Assembly: GCA_002279355.1 (NCBI GenBank)
Contig: NCBV01000015.1
Location: 1-43,945 of the forward strand
Origin: Acidiphilium sp. 37-60-79
Lineage (GTDB): Bacteria > Pseudomonadota > Alphaproteobacteria > Acetobacterales > Acetobacteraceae
Direction: 5' to 3'
DNA length: 43,945 nucleotides
Part shown: in pieces, positions 25,721-34,521 of the stretch
How the letters are laid out: each line of letters opens with the position of its first letter
Position numbering within the stretch: the first letter of the stretch is position 1
Program-made: the position numbers and the translations under genes
Notes under the pieces: model-generated
Databases searched by the model: none
The model's input: only the letters and a program-made list of their open reading frames with translations
What the model was told of the DNA's origin: nothing

Positions 25721-26752
25721 ATGGATCAAGCGACCGATCAAAACACGCCGAAAGACGCTCGCAAAACAGGCACCACTGGTGGTGTGCGGAAATTCATTAT
25801 TCTCGGGATCGTGCTGCTCGGATTAGCGCTCGCCGGGCTGATTTATTGGCTACATGCACGGCATTTTGCGGTCTCCTCCGATGCGGAAATCGACGGGCCG
25901 ATCCATCCGATTGCACCGCGCATCGCCGGAAGCGTGCTGGCCGTGCTGGTCCATCAGAATGAGCATGTCATACGCGGCCAAATACTGGTCCGGCTCGATC
26001 CGGCAAGCGAGCAGACCGCGCTGGCCCGCGCGCAAGCGCAGGCGCGCGAAGCCCAGGCGCAGATTGCGCTGCGCCGGGCCCGGCTGCTGGGCGCGCAAGC
26101 GCAGGTCGAGGTCGCGAACGCTGATTTAGTCAAGGCGAAGCAGGATTTTGCCCGCTACGCCGCGATTAATCCGCAGGCAGTAACCCGGGCCAATCGTGAT
26201 AACGCCACCGCCGCTGAGCGAGCGGCGATGGCGCGGCTGGATGCCGCAAAGGCGCAGGTCACCAGCGCGCAAGCGTCGTTGCAGGCGGCGAAAGCGACAG
26301 CGCAAGCCGCGAAGGTCGCAGTGACCACGGCCCGATTGCAATTGGGCTATACCATGATCCGCGCGCCAGCCGCAGGCTATATCGCCGATCGGACAGTGCG
26401 GCGGGGCAATATCGTCGCCCCCGGCGCGGGGCTGATGGCGCTGGTGGGGGATCGGATCTGGGTAACCGCGAATTTCAAGGAAACCCAGCTTGGGCGGATT
26501 CGTCCCGGCCAGCAGGCCCGAATTACGATCGATGCGGTGCCGGGCCTATCGTTTCATGCGCGCGTGGCGTCAATCCAGCACGGCACCGGCTCAGTATTCT
26601 CGCTGCTCCCCGCTGAAAATGCGACGGGCAATTACGTGAAAATCGTGCAGCGCGTGCCGGTGCGGCTGGTGTTTAACGACCAGCGGATAAAAAAATATTT
26701 GATCACGCCGGGCATGTCAGTTGAAGCCTCGATCCGGATCTCGGGGAAATAA
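25721..26752 (+). CDS. emrA: HlyD/EmrA-family membrane-fusion efflux subunit
   Basis: A 343-residue periplasmic adaptor. One membrane segment (about residues 25-46, FIILGIVLLGLALAGLIYW) anchors it. The split lipoyl halves are around IAPRIAGSVLAVLVHQNEHV and MIRAPAAGYIADRTVRRGN, separated by an Ala/Gln-rich coiled-coil hairpin (about residues 95-200). The C-terminal beta-barrel begins at IWVTANFKETQLGRI. It links the EmrB-type pump to the outer-membrane factor. The ATG at 25721 lies 12 bases after AGGA; a GTG at 25712 is too close to that site. First gene of the operon. Confidence 0.9.
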   Translation: MDQATDQNTPKDARKTGTTGGVRKFIILGIVLLGLALAGLIYWLHARHFAVSSDAEIDGPIHPIAPRIAGSVLAVLVHQNEHVIRGQILVRLDPASEQTALARAQAQAREAQAQIALRRARLLGAQAQVEVANADLVKAKQDFARYAAINPQAVTRANRDNATAAERAAMARLDAAKAQVTSAQASLQAAKATAQAAKVAVTTARLQLGYTMIRAPAAGYIADRTVRRGNIVAPGAGLMALVGDRIWVTANFKETQLGRIRPGQQARITIDAVPGLSFHARVASIQHGTGSVFSLLPAENATGNYVKIVQRVPVRLVFNDQRIKKYLITPGMSVEASIRISGK

Positions 26753-26759
26753 TCGCCCG

Positions 26760-28310
26760 ATGAGTTTGATTTACGCCTCCAAACCCAATTTACCCCGCTC
26801 GGCGGCCGGGCTTTATAACCCCTGGCTGATCGTTGCGATGATTGCGGTGGCCCCGTTCATGGAGGTGCTGGATACCACCATTGCGAATGTCGCACTCACC
26901 CATATTGCCGGGTCGCTGGCCGTCAGCCCGGAGGAAAGCACCTGGGTGCTCACTTCATATTTAGTGTCGAACAGCATTATTTTGCCGATCACCGGCTGGT
27001 TGCAGGGGGTGGTGGGGCGTAAACGATTATTCCTGATTTGTGTAGCGCTCTTTACCGCAAGCTCGGTTTTGTGCGCATTTTCCACATCCTTATCAATGCT
27101 CATCATCGCGCGCGTGTTGCAGGGTTTGGGCGGTGGCGGGTTACAGCCGATCACCCAATCGATGTTTGCCGATACGTTTCCACAGGAAAAGCGCGCGCAG
27201 GTTTTTGCGGTCTATGGGCTGGTGATTATCGTCGCACCCGCGACCGGTCCGCTGGTCGGCGGCTGGATTACCGATCATTTGTCCTGGAACTGGGTATTTT
27301 TGATCAATCTACCGATCGGACTGATCGCGTTCGCGTTGATCGCGACATTCGTTGCCGAGCCCGCGATTTTGGTGCGCGAGCGGGTGGCACGGCTGGCGCG
27401 CGGGCTGAAATTTGATTATGTCGGGCTGGTGCTGGTCGCGCTGGGTTTTGGCTCCTTGCAGATTTTTCTTGATAAATTCTCGCTCGATGATGGATTTTCC
27501 AGCCTGCTGATCCGCACCCTCTTCGTGATCTGGAGCGTATCATTGGTAACGCTCGCCGTCTGGGAGTGGGATCATCCCGAGCCCGTGATGAATATCCGGC
27601 TATTTCGCTATCGGAACTTCGCGATTTCCTGCTTGCTGATGTTCGTGATCGGGTTTGTGCTGCTCAGCACCACACAATTATTGCCGCAACTAACCCAAAC
27701 ATTGCTCGGCTATTCAGCGCAAACCTCGGGCTTCGCGCTGGCATTGGGCGGTATGGCGACGATTGGGTTGATGCCGGTGGCGGGTATCATCACCGGCCGC
27801 TTCGTCTCAGCCCGGGTGTTGCTCATTGGCGGGCTGGTTGAGACCGGCATTGCATTGATCATCCAATCGCATTTAGCGCCAAACGCATCATTCGGGATTA
27901 TCTCGACCGACCGGATATTGCAGGTATTGGCCTTGCCATTTCTGTTCGTGCCGGTCTCGGCGCTCTCCTATGTCGGCCTGCCGCCGGAGCGCAGCGCCGA
28001 TGCCTCCGCGATCATCAACCAAGTGCGCAATATCGGCGGCAGTATTGGAATTTCGTTTGTGACCACCATGCTCGCCTGGCGCACCCAATTTCATCATGCA
28101 CGGCTTGCGGAGCAGATCACCGATTATGGCAGTCTTCATGGCCAAACCCTTCCCCATATCGCTGCTATCGTGCAACATCAGGCTCAGTTCATGAGCTATC
28201 TGGATATGTTTCATCTACTGGGCATTGGCGCGCTCCTGGTTTGGCCCTTGGCGCTCCTGCTCGGTGCGCCGCCGAAATCGGCCGCTAAAGGAGTTGTTTA
28301 TGAGGTTTAA
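26760..28310 (+). CDS. emrB: EmrB-type MFS multidrug exporter (DHA2, 14 TM)
   Basis: A 516-residue proton-driven exporter of the DHA2 family with about fourteen membrane segments. Markers are LDTTIANVALTHIAGSLAVS (motif D1 region), GVVGRKRLFL (motif A), and ATGPLVGGWITDHLSWNW (motif C with the gating Gly/Pro residues). The pair EmrA/EmrB exports hydrophobic toxins or uncouplers. It begins seven bases after emrA, and its stop lies inside the next gene, so all three are one operon. Confidence 0.93.
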   Translation: MSLIYASKPNLPRSAAGLYNPWLIVAMIAVAPFMEVLDTTIANVALTHIAGSLAVSPEESTWVLTSYLVSNSIILPITGWLQGVVGRKRLFLICVALFTASSVLCAFSTSLSMLIIARVLQGLGGGGLQPITQSMFADTFPQEKRAQVFAVYGLVIIVAPATGPLVGGWITDHLSWNWVFLINLPIGLIAFALIATFVAEPAILVRERVARLARGLKFDYVGLVLVALGFGSLQIFLDKFSLDDGFSSLLIRTLFVIWSVSLVTLAVWEWDHPEPVMNIRLFRYRNFAISCLLMFVIGFVLLSTTQLLPQLTQTLLGYSAQTSGFALALGGMATIGLMPVAGIITGRFVSARVLLIGGLVETGIALIIQSHLAPNASFGIISTDRILQVLALPFLFVPVSALSYVGLPPERSADASAIINQVRNIGGSIGISFVTTMLAWRTQFHHARLAEQITDYGSLHGQTLPHIAAIVQHQAQFMSYLDMFHLLGIGALLVWPLALLLGAPPKSAAKGVVYEV

Positions 28311-29880
28311 CGGTCGGACCGGCAGGCAAGCGGCGCGAATCGTCGCTTTCGGCATTTTGAACCTGGGAATGATGGGGGGCCTCGCGGGATGCGAATTGGG
28401 GCCAAATTTTAACGCGCCACACCCGCATGTGCCCGCATCGTTCAAGGCGGCGGATGCGCCCGCACAGGATCGGAACCAGATTTCCAATGCGGCCATCGAT
28501 ACCGCATGGTGGCAAAGTTTTCATGATCCAGTGCTGACTGCGCTTGAGCATGACGCCGTCAGCCAGAATTTAGACGTGCAAATCGCCACCCAACGCTTGG
28601 CCGAGGCCCGCGCTCAGGCCGAAATTGAGGGCGCTTCGTTATATCCTTCGCTCGATTTTGCCGGATCGCTCACCCGCGAAGGGCCGAGCAAAAAGGGCGT
28701 GTTTACCGCGCTCGGCGGCGGCTCCAACACCGCAACATCGACCAGAGCATCGAATACCGCCGGTGGTGCCCGCACCTCCATTGGCGGGGGCGGGATTCCG
28801 GGCTCGGCAATCCAGCCATTCAACCTGTTTCAATACGGGTTTTCCTCGGTGTTCGATTTTGATCTGTGGGGCAAGAACCGGCGCACCCGCGAAGCAGCCC
28901 TGGCGGCTGTTACCGCCTCGGCCGATGCGCGCCGGGCGGTATTGCTCAATATCGAGGCCGAAGTGGCGCAGGATTATATTTCGCTCCGCGCCGATCAAAC
29001 CTTGCTCAACATCGCGCAAAGCAATTTGCGCACCGCCGATCGTTTGACCAAGCTCACCCACGAGCGCGCCCAGGCCGGGCTTGCGAATGCGCTGGAAGTT
29101 GCCGATTCCGAGGCCCAAGCCGCATCGGTCAAGGCGCAAATCCCCTCGCTGCGCGCCGCGATTGCCGGCCAAGAAAGCCAGATCGGGCTGTTGCTCGGCC
29201 GTTCGCCGGGAGCCTTGGCCACCGAGCTTGGTGCGCCTCGTGCGGTGCCCGCTGCCCCGCCGGTGGTGCCGGTGGGCTTACCATCACAGCTATTGACCCG
29301 CCGGCCCGATATGCGCGAAGCCGTTGCGAAACTGCATGAAGCAACCGCAGAAATTGGCGTGGCGACCGCGGATTTCTTCCCGGATTTGACCCTCTCCGGG
29401 TCGGTTTCCCTGCAGGCGCTGCAATTCTCGAATTTGAACCAGTTAGCGGCGGTGACCTATGCGATTGGTCCGGAAATCACCGTGCCGTTGTTCGAGGGCG
29501 GTAAATTACGCGGCCAGTTGCGGCTGCGCAAAGCCGAGCAGCGTGAAGCAGCGGTGAATTACGCCAAAACGGTGCTGACCGCCTTGCACCAAGTAGATGA
29601 CACGCTCACCGATTATGACCAGGAGCAGCACCGTTTGGTATCGCTCAACCGCGAGGTGGCCGCCAGTCAGCACGCACTCACCCTAGCGCAAGAGCGTTAC
29701 CGGCAAGGTCTCGCTGATTATTTAGAGGTGTTGACCGCCCAGCAAACCGTGCTCGGCGCCGAGCAAACCCAAGCGCAGAGCCTTGCCGCGATCTCGATGG
29801 ATCTGGTCAAGCTCTATCAGGCACTTGGGGGCGGATGGGAGCAGACCTACCCGATCATGATTGCGGCGAAGGCGAACTGA
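28300..29880 (+). CDS. NodT/OprM-family outer-membrane efflux factor, lipoprotein
   Basis: A 526-residue RND/MFS outer-membrane channel. The signal peptide ends in a lipobox GLAGC (about residues 24-28), so it is probably lipid-anchored. Two repeats of the TolC fold are visible with the helical hairpins around NLDVQIATQRLAEARAQAEI and GLADYLEVLTAQQTVLGAEQ. A Gly/Ser/Thr-rich insertion at about residues 140-165 includes GGGSNTATSTRASNTAGG. AAGGAG (28288-28293) precedes the ATG at 28300, which overlaps emrB by 11 bases. It completes a tripartite pump; the 3' end overlaps the convergent glucoamylase gene by 26 bases. Confidence 0.92.
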   Translation: MRFNGRTGRQAARIVAFGILNLGMMGGLAGCELGPNFNAPHPHVPASFKAADAPAQDRNQISNAAIDTAWWQSFHDPVLTALEHDAVSQNLDVQIATQRLAEARAQAEIEGASLYPSLDFAGSLTREGPSKKGVFTALGGGSNTATSTRASNTAGGARTSIGGGGIPGSAIQPFNLFQYGFSSVFDFDLWGKNRRTREAALAAVTASADARRAVLLNIEAEVAQDYISLRADQTLLNIAQSNLRTADRLTKLTHERAQAGLANALEVADSEAQAASVKAQIPSLRAAIAGQESQIGLLLGRSPGALATELGAPRAVPAAPPVVPVGLPSQLLTRRPDMREAVAKLHEATAEIGVATADFFPDLTLSGSVSLQALQFSNLNQLAAVTYAIGPEITVPLFEGGKLRGQLRLRKAEQREAAVNYAKTVLTALHQVDDTLTDYDQEQHRLVSLNREVAASQHALTLAQERYRQGLADYLEVLTAQQTVLGAEQTQAQSLAAISMDLVKLYQALGGGWEQTYPIMIAAKAN

Positions 29881-32260
29881 TCGTCACGGTAAAATTAGTC
29901 CCCTGCCATGTTTCCGGGTGATCACGCAGGCGCCAGGTAAAAATCACCTGGCCGCCCGCGATAAGGCTTTTGGTATCGAGCGTCACGATATGCAGGCCAT
30001 CGCCAAAGTCATCGGTTTCGCACTCCTGCCAATGCGCCCAATCATCGCTGGTCCAGCGAATGATCGCGGCGTCATCGAGCTGTATGCGGAGCAAACGCCC
30101 AGCCATCATTTCGCTCCGGCGCCAAACCGGGCGCCAGTCCGCGATGCAAGGTTTTTGCTGATCCTTAATGTATCGTTGCACGGTTTGCGGCGGCAAATCG
30201 AACACCGCGCCATCGCGTAACGAGCGGAGTAATTTGACATATTCGGCATGGGCCCAAACCAGCGGCATCGCCGAGCCGCTGGGGCGGCCGCGATAAAGCT
30301 CATGTTCAGGAATATCCGCACTATCCCAGACTTGCTCGGGCAATAATCCGCCGGCACTCGCGCAATTCTCCAGCGTGGTGCAAAGCACGCGGGCTGTCGC
30401 ACCGTCGCCCGCGCAGAGCGCATAATGGGCGCGCTCGCCAGTGAGGAGCGGCCAAGCGCGGCCATGGCCGGTGCCATCGAACGGGCGGCCATCATGATGT
30501 TCGCCATACCCATCATCATTGTAACGATGCCATACCGGGCCTTGCGGCAACTCCACCCGGGTCAGATGATCGATCACTTTCAGCGTATCGAGAATGCGCG
30601 GATCATTCGCATCACGCAGGCCGAACCGCACCAAGGCGAGAACGTCTGGCCCGGTCAACGCATCCGCCGCAATGCCAGCTTCGCGCTCAGGGCGGTTGCG
30701 CAGCGCAATCCGGCCATGGGCGTCGGTGCGGGCCAAATCATGATTTCCCTCCGGCGCGATGCGGACATAATAGCCCGCCACCCCCACCGCGCGGGCGGCT
30801 GGCGTGTCCGTGACATAGATCCAGTTTTCGATATCCGCGTTCCAAGCATCGGCGGTGTCACGCAGGATCGTCGCCAGATCAGCCTCACCCGCCAGCGCCG
30901 CCCGCTCCGCCGCCACCAACAAAGCTGCGATTTCAACCGCGAGCGTCGCTGGGGTGTAGCCGGCATTTTCCTCCCAACGATCCTGCCCGGTCACCGGGCC
31001 GTTCCGCAACAAAAACGCCGCCGCAGCGCGGATCATCGGCCAATAATGCACGGTTTCCTCAGCCGGAATGGCACCAGTGCGGCATGCGAGATCGACCAGC
31101 AGGATCGGGAAAGCGGTTTCATCAAGCTGCAAGCCGGACCAATAGGCGGAACCATCGAGCCAGCAATTTTGCGGCCAATGCCCGTCCGGCTCCTGGGTCG
31201 CACGCAAATAATCGAGCGTGCGCCGCGCATCGGCCAACGCGCCGCACGCGAGCAACGCGCCCGCAGTCTCCACTAGGTCGCGGGGCCAGACCAGATGGTA
31301 GCCCCCCAGATCATCATCGCCTTTCGAAGCCCCCCACGGGATCGACAGGCTGGCAATCGAGCCGCCGGGGAAATTCGGGCTTTCATGGGCGCGCAAAACG
31401 GCGGTGCTGATCCGGTAGAAATTATGCCGTTGAGCCTGCTCGGGAGGATCGAGCTTGAGCAAATCATGCTGCCAGCCTTGCCAGCTTGCATTATATTCCT
31501 GCTCCGCTGCGGTGAAGCCGCGCTGCAGGCTCATGCGTGCCTGAAAAGCTGCCTCTTCGGGCTTGCGGCCAAAACCGATGGCGAGCAAGCAGGAAGCCTC
31601 GATTTCAGCAACCAGCGCCACATTGCCGTCGCTTGCCGTATCAAAAGGCTCAATCAAGGCCCCATCGCGCTTGAGAATTTGCCACCCATCCGACGCGCCG
31701 ACAAAACCGACCGAGCGCGCACGGAACCCTTCGCGGCACGCGAGCGCGAGGGACGACCCATCGCCGGTCGCAAACAGCATATCCATGCCTTTAAACTGGC
31801 CAAGCCAAGCGTTGTTATGGCCGCCGCCATTCACCAAATGCGGTGCCAGCAGCACGAATAGACGCAAATCGGGCGCGCTCTCGCCCGGGTGCAGCCTGAT
31901 CCGCTGCAACACCGCATCGCCCCACGGATCAGCCACGATGCGCTTTTCGATGCTGAACAGCCCGTCCGGATGGGTGTTGCGGATGGCGAAGGCCGGCGTG
32001 CCATCCATCACCCTATTGGTTTCGCTAATCGTATCGCGCTTTTCCTCAGCGAACAGGCCGCCCGCACGACCATCGGTAACAATCAAGCCGCAATCGCGCG
32101 TGCAGGCCTGATCAACGCGGGGAAAATAAATCTCATCAAGAATTCCGTGACTGAGCGTGAACCAAACCCTGCTCAGCGGCGACAGCGCCGTGCCAACGCC
32201 GTCTTTGGCGCTGGAGGTCCAGCGCGGCGCCATCCCGGGCTGGCCGGGCGCTTCAGCCAT
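29855..32260 (-). CDS. Bacterial GH15 glucoamylase (glucan 1,4-alpha-glucosidase)
   Basis: An 801-residue enzyme of the prokaryotic GH15 type: an N-terminal beta-sandwich (to about residue 270), then an (alpha/alpha)6 catalytic domain starting around YHLVWPRDLVETAGALL and containing WEENAGYTPATLAVE with a catalytic acid; a C-terminal beta-rich tail from about residue 690 is also present. It releases glucose from maltodextrins or glycogen-like glucans. There is no signal peptide, so it probably acts on internal glucan. Its ATG shares bases with the phaR stop (TAATG), so its translation is coupled to the PHA regulator. Confidence 0.9.
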   Translation of the reverse strand: MAEAPGQPGMAPRWTSSAKDGVGTALSPLSRVWFTLSHGILDEIYFPRVDQACTRDCGLIVTDGRAGGLFAEEKRDTISETNRVMDGTPAFAIRNTHPDGLFSIEKRIVADPWGDAVLQRIRLHPGESAPDLRLFVLLAPHLVNGGGHNNAWLGQFKGMDMLFATGDGSSLALACREGFRARSVGFVGASDGWQILKRDGALIEPFDTASDGNVALVAEIEASCLLAIGFGRKPEEAAFQARMSLQRGFTAAEQEYNASWQGWQHDLLKLDPPEQAQRHNFYRISTAVLRAHESPNFPGGSIASLSIPWGASKGDDDLGGYHLVWPRDLVETAGALLACGALADARRTLDYLRATQEPDGHWPQNCWLDGSAYWSGLQLDETAFPILLVDLACRTGAIPAEETVHYWPMIRAAAAFLLRNGPVTGQDRWEENAGYTPATLAVEIAALLVAAERAALAGEADLATILRDTADAWNADIENWIYVTDTPAARAVGVAGYYVRIAPEGNHDLARTDAHGRIALRNRPEREAGIAADALTGPDVLALVRFGLRDANDPRILDTLKVIDHLTRVELPQGPVWHRYNDDGYGEHHDGRPFDGTGHGRAWPLLTGERAHYALCAGDGATARVLCTTLENCASAGGLLPEQVWDSADIPEHELYRGRPSGSAMPLVWAHAEYVKLLRSLRDGAVFDLPPQTVQRYIKDQQKPCIADWRPVWRRSEMMAGRLLRIQLDDAAIIRWTSDDWAHWQECETDDFGDGLHIVTLDTKSLIAGGQVIFTWRLRDHPETWQGTNFTVTISSPSPQS

Positions 32261-32877
32261 TACGAGCCGCCATGCCTTGGTGCTCGCTTGGTGTGGGCCA
32301 ATTCGGCCTGCAGCCGCTCCACCTCAGCACGCAAGGTGCGAATTTCCTCGTCACGCTCATCGGCGGGCGCGGTGCCGCCTTCGGCCGTCGCAAACGGCGC
32401 GAACAGGCCCATCGCCCGCTCGATCATCGCAATATTTTGCCGGCCGATCTCTTCCATGCCCGGAGGCAGGAAGCGACCCATGGTTTGCTGCATGGTTTGC
32501 TGCACGGTTTGCTGCATCGCCTCGCGCATTTGGCGCTGCTGACGGCCAAATTGGCTCATCGCGGAATCGAGGTAACGCGGCACAACCGATTGCAAATTAT
32601 CGCCATACAGGCCGATGAGTTGGCGCAGAAAATTGATCGGCAACATCGCCCGATCATCCTTGCTTTCCTCCTCGACGATGATTTGGGTCAGCACGGCGCG
32701 GGTGATGTCTTCGCCGGTTTTCGCATCAGACACCACGAAGTGCCGCCCGGCGCGCACCATGTCCGCCAAGGTATCGAGCGTAATGTAGCTGGATGTTTCG
32801 GTATTATAGAGACGCCGGTTTGCATATTTTTTAACAATAACCGGCGGTTCCGGTGGGGTTTCATCGTCTTGTGGCAT
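32260..32877 (-). CDS. phaR: Polyhydroxyalkanoate synthesis repressor PhaR
   Basis: A 205-residue DNA- and PHA-granule-binding repressor. The N-terminal PHB/PHA accumulation regulator domain is clear: VIVKKYANRRLYNTETSSYI, then LDTLADMVRAGRHFVVSDA and TGEDITRAVLTQIIVEEE. A Gln/Met-rich middle (QQTVQQTMQQTMGRF) and a heptad-like C terminus (RTLRAEVERLQAELAH) probably mediate oligomer and granule contacts. It senses free PHA and controls phasin and synthase genes. It is divergent from the PhaE-like/phaC genes, its likely targets, across 188 bases, and its stop overlaps the start of the glucoamylase gene. Confidence 0.95.
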   Translation of the reverse strand: MPQDDETPPEPPVIVKKYANRRLYNTETSSYITLDTLADMVRAGRHFVVSDAKTGEDITRAVLTQIIVEEESKDDRAMLPINFLRQLIGLYGDNLQSVVPRYLDSAMSQFGRQQRQMREAMQQTVQQTMQQTMGRFLPPGMEEIGRQNIAMIERAMGLFAPFATAEGGTAPADERDEEIRTLRAEVERLQAELAHTKRAPRHGGS

Positions 32878-33065
32878 TGGCGTGACCCTTTCAACACGCA
32901 GCCCCCAGGGCCAGGGCGCTGCCTTAGCGAACCATGACAGAGCGCGGCACGATTGACCAGAGCGATGAAGTGGACCGTGGCCCCGTCATATGAATGAACT
33001 AGATTACCATGCACGTGATGCGGTAAGGCAGGCGAGATGCGAAGCGCTGTGATCCGGAATGGACG

Positions 33066-33455
33066 ATGACCAAGGATACCGAACCCGCTTTGGCGGATCT
33101 GGCTCAAGATTGGGTGACATTGTGGCAAAGCGAAATGACCGCCTTGGCGCGCGACCGCGAGGCGCAGGAACATTGGGCCAAACTGGTTGGCTTCTGGGCC
33201 GGCATCGCCGTGCAGGTCATGACGGCCAATGCCGCGACTGCCAATGCCGCTGCGGCGCGCAGCCGTGACGGGCACGCGCCCCGACCAGCCCGGACCAATG
33301 ACCCGGCGCGGCCCGCGCCCGCTCCTGCTGCATCTGACCCTGGCGGCCAGCCGCGCGCTGATCAGCTTACCATCGCTGGGTTGCACCGGCGCATCATCGA
33401 CCTCGAGGCAAGATTGGCCGCGCTGGATCGAAGCAGCGAGCCGCGCCGCGACTGA
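33066..33455 (+). CDS. Small PhaE/phasin-like protein upstream of phaC
   Basis: A 129-residue protein not matched to a named family with certainty. The N-terminal part is helical and amphipathic (LADLAQDWVTLWQSEMTALA, then WAKLVGFWAGIAVQVM). A Pro/Ala-rich linker (about residues 70-97) follows. The C terminus LTIAGLHRRIIDLEARLAAL is a short coiled coil much like the tail of PhaE, the partner of class III PHA synthases. Position directly ahead of a short PhaC and opposite phaR supports a synthase-partner or phasin role. Its last 158 bases overlap the phaC frame. The ATG at 33066 has only a weak GGA upstream. Confidence 0.55.
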   Translation: MTKDTEPALADLAQDWVTLWQSEMTALARDREAQEHWAKLVGFWAGIAVQVMTANAATANAAAARSRDGHAPRPARTNDPARPAPAPAASDPGGQPRADQLTIAGLHRRIIDLEARLAALDRSSEPRRD

Positions 33456-34470
33456 TCCGGCCTTCGCCCACGCGCTGGTCAGCGCCGCAAGCGGCCCGGA
33501 TCAAGCCTTGATCGCCGGGATCGCTGCCTATCGCCGCCACAGCTACCAGCGCGATTTGGCGGAACCGCCAGTGATCTGGGCCGAGGGTGAAACCCGGCTG
33601 CTCGATTATGGCGGCAACGGGCCAATTGTGCTGTTCGTCCCCAGCCTGGTCAATCGGGCCTATATTCTGGACCTCGCCGAACAAGCCTCTTTCATGCGCT
33701 ATCTGGCCGCGCATGGCGCGCACCCGCTGTTGCTCGATTGGGGATGGCCGGGGCCGATCGAACGGCAATTCACGCTTACCGATTATATCGCCGGGCGGCT
33801 GGATCGTGCGCTGATGGCAATCGAGGCGCCGATTATTCTCGCTGGCTTTTGCATGGGCGGGCTGCTTGCTTTGGCCAGCGCTCAACGCAACCCCGCGCGC
33901 ATCAGCGGCCTGGCTTTGCTCGCAACACCTTGGGATTTCCATGCCGATAATCCCGAGGGCGCCAGCCGCCTTGCCGCGAGCCTGCCCCTCATGGAGCCGA
34001 TGCTCCAGGCGAGCGAAACTCTGCCGATCGACGCTTTACAAACTTTATTCGCGATGCTCGATCCGTTCGGGGTTAGCGAGAAATATCGCAGCTTCGCCGA
34101 TCTCGACCCCGCCTCGGCACGCGCACAGCGTTTCGTGGCACTGGAAGACTGGCTCAATGATGGCGTGCCGCTCGCCGCCCCGGTCGCCCGCGAGACGCTA
34201 AGCCAATGGTATGGCGCGAACGCACCGATGCGCGGGCAATGGCGCGTCGCCGGATTGCCAGTCGATCCCGGCCAGATCCCCTGCCCTGCCCTCATCGTCG
34301 CCCCATCCCGCGACCGGCTAGTGCCGCCAGCCGCCGCCAAGCCACTCGCATCGCTGATTGATCGCGCCACCCTGATCGAACCGCAAGCCGGGCATATCGG
34401 CATGGTGGCCGGCATGCATGCCCAGACGGCGCTGTGGCAGCCATTCCTGAATTGGCTGGCCGCACTGTAG
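33298..34470 (+). CDS. phaC: Short PHA synthase-like alpha/beta hydrolase (class III/IV PhaC type)
   Basis: A 390-residue enzyme polymerising hydroxyacyl-CoA. The nucleophile is a cysteine, Cys185 in GFCMGGLLAL, as in PHA synthases rather than lipases. LLDWGWPGPIERQFTLTDYI matches the class III DWG.P...LT.DY pattern. The acid is in APSRDRLVPP and the histidine in AGHIGMVAG. Length suits class III/IV (about 40 kDa), shorter than class I. The ATG at 33298 gives an N terminus TRRGPRPLLLHL that I recognise from related proteins; this start lies 158 bases inside the preceding gene in another frame. A later start would clip conserved sequence. Confidence 0.78.
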   Translation: MTRRGPRPLLLHLTLAASRALISLPSLGCTGASSTSRQDWPRWIEAASRAATDPAFAHALVSAASGPDQALIAGIAAYRRHSYQRDLAEPPVIWAEGETRLLDYGGNGPIVLFVPSLVNRAYILDLAEQASFMRYLAAHGAHPLLLDWGWPGPIERQFTLTDYIAGRLDRALMAIEAPIILAGFCMGGLLALASAQRNPARISGLALLATPWDFHADNPEGASRLAASLPLMEPMLQASETLPIDALQTLFAMLDPFGVSEKYRSFADLDPASARAQRFVALEDWLNDGVPLAAPVARETLSQWYGANAPMRGQWRVAGLPVDPGQIPCPALIVAPSRDRLVPPAAAKPLASLIDRATLIEPQAGHIGMVAGMHAQTALWQPFLNWLAAL

Positions 34471-34521
34471 CAGCGCGACAGCAAATCAGTTAGAAGGAGC
34501 GAAATCGAGGAGGGGACCATC

